DNA from: Stenopsyche tienmushanensis
Lineage: Eukaryota > Arthropoda > Insecta > Trichoptera > Stenopsychidae
Assembly: GCA_008973525.1 (NCBI GenBank)
Contig: WACJ01000127.1
Coordinates: 248,001 to 312,000, forward strand
DNA length: 64,000 nucleotides
Reading direction: 5' to 3'
In this document: positions 63,284 through 64,000 of the stretch, piece by piece
How the letters are laid out: the number at the start of each line of letters is the position of its first letter
Numbering within the stretch: position 1 is the first letter of the stretch
The notes under the pieces: generated by a model
Told to the model about the DNA's origin: nothing
Database searches by the model: none
Seen by the model: only the letters and a program-made list of their open reading frames with translations
Program-made: the position numbers and the translations under genes

Positions 63284-63450
63284 ATATCTGATTTAAACGT
63301 CAAAACTCCCGACAAATAACGTTTTCGACGAAATTTCTGATTTCTTCTGTAAATATTTTACAGAGCGCCGATAAACAAATTCAATGGGAAATTTGACGTC
63401 CGTAAAATCGGATATACATTTTTCAATGAATATCCGATTTCAACGTCGAC
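63284..63450. repeat. Three-copy direct and inverted repeat cluster
   Basis: ATATCTGATTTAAACGTC (63284-63301), its inverted relative GACGTCCGTAAAATCGGATA (63395-63414) and ATATCCGATTTCAACGTCGA (63430-63449) share one module. The last two form a perfect 11 bp stem, AAATCGGATAT (63405-63415) with ATATCCGATTT (63430-63440), around a 14 nt loop. Confidence 0.7.
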
Positions 63451-64000
63451 TGCCGATCTGAATGCGATTTTTTGTATTCATTTACTGCTGAAATTTTAAG
63501 TCGATAAACGAGCTTTTAAATCAACATTCGAATTCGACGCTTTCAAACACATCAATTGCGAGTATCAAATGGATGACATTGATTAAACTCAACAATCGCT
63601 GTGTCAACAACCAAGACAGCTGATCCATCAATTTTGTAAACGAACGCTTTTTGAACAGGCATACTTTTGAAAATCGATCATAACAACCCAAATATTTCAT
63701 TTAATTAAGAGTATTTATTATCGTCAAACAGCATCTATTTATTTTTATCAGAAATCATTTTTATATTGTATTAAATTTATAATGATAACATTTTAAAAAT
63801 ATCTTTAAAAGCCAAGCATTTGAACAAGTTTCCAATAACATAAACAAATCCAAATCTCCAAATTTCTACTTAGTTTCAAATATAATATCATATATATAAT
63901 ACAAATTTTCGTTTAATAATTTTAATACTTCTATCTTCTTCACTTGTAGTATCCTCTTGAAAAACAAAATAAATGATATCTGCATCATCCATGCATTCAA

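Larger units (their letters stand above)
51020..64000 (-). other. Incomplete receptor intron (at least 12.9 kb)
   Basis: The exon at 51019 has a clear acceptor, so the next upstream exon must lie above it on the minus strand. I looked for the family motif FGSWTYDG and the Cys-loop (C..D..YFPFD..C) on the minus strand and found neither. Recognised content: mariner relics 51670-52090 and 53700-54290, a GC-rich dispersed repeat 59178-59271, the inverted hAT-type end 61611-61960 and an inverted-repeat cluster 63284-63450. I see nothing in 52100-53690, 54300-59170, 59280-61600 and 61970-63280. GC-richer blocks at 52620-53540 and 60780-60870 have no coding sense that I recognise. Confidence 0.75.

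Overview
This window looks like a piece of an insect (or close arthropod) nuclear chromosome. It is strongly AT-rich, has spliceosomal introns from about 80 bp to more than 19 kb, and carries many decayed DNA transposons of insect type. The one host gene I can support is the 3' part of a nicotinic acetylcholine receptor alpha subunit, read on the minus strand. It is most like the insect alpha1/alpha2 group, and I favour alpha1.

Seven coding exons can be joined in frame: 50904-51019, 46038-46206, 26299-26435, 6702-6848, 6525-6620, 4532-4736 and 4251-4448. They sum to 1068 nt, giving 355 residues and a TAG stop. They encode the end of the ligand-binding domain with the alpha-defining Cys-Cys pair, TM1, the pore-lining TM2, TM3, the long cytoplasmic loop, TM4 and a short tail. 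Exons for the signal peptide, N-terminal ligand-binding loops and Cys-loop were not found and should lie beyond 64000, so the intron upstream of 51019 is at least 12.9 kb.

Layout from low to high coordinate. 1-4250 is the 3' flank, with a dead pogo/Tigger-type transposon holding an RTE-like LINE scrap. 4251-6848 holds four compact exons; one intron there is mostly a 1296 bp Tigger/jerky relic that abuts the 3' splice site. 6849-26298 and 26436-46037 are two giant introns. They hold an LTR with a primer-binding site, piggyBac-, hAT- and pogo-type MITEs, mariner and Tc1 relics, a LINE reverse transcriptase scrap, and long stretches with nothing recognisable. 46038-51019 holds two exons and a 4.7 kb intron. 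51020-64000 is intronic, with two mariner relics, dispersed repeats and an inverted-repeat cluster.

Almost all short open frames in the window are chance frames or transposon debris. I found no rRNA gene, CRISPR array or bacterial-type operon, and no convincing intact tRNA gene. I found no new multi-gene system. The most interesting items are the transposon that seems to have replaced all but the last 13 nt upstream of a receptor splice acceptor, a piggyBac-type element nested in a hAT-type element, an 81 bp hAT MITE with a perfect 8 bp target duplication, and several unidentified repeat pairs.
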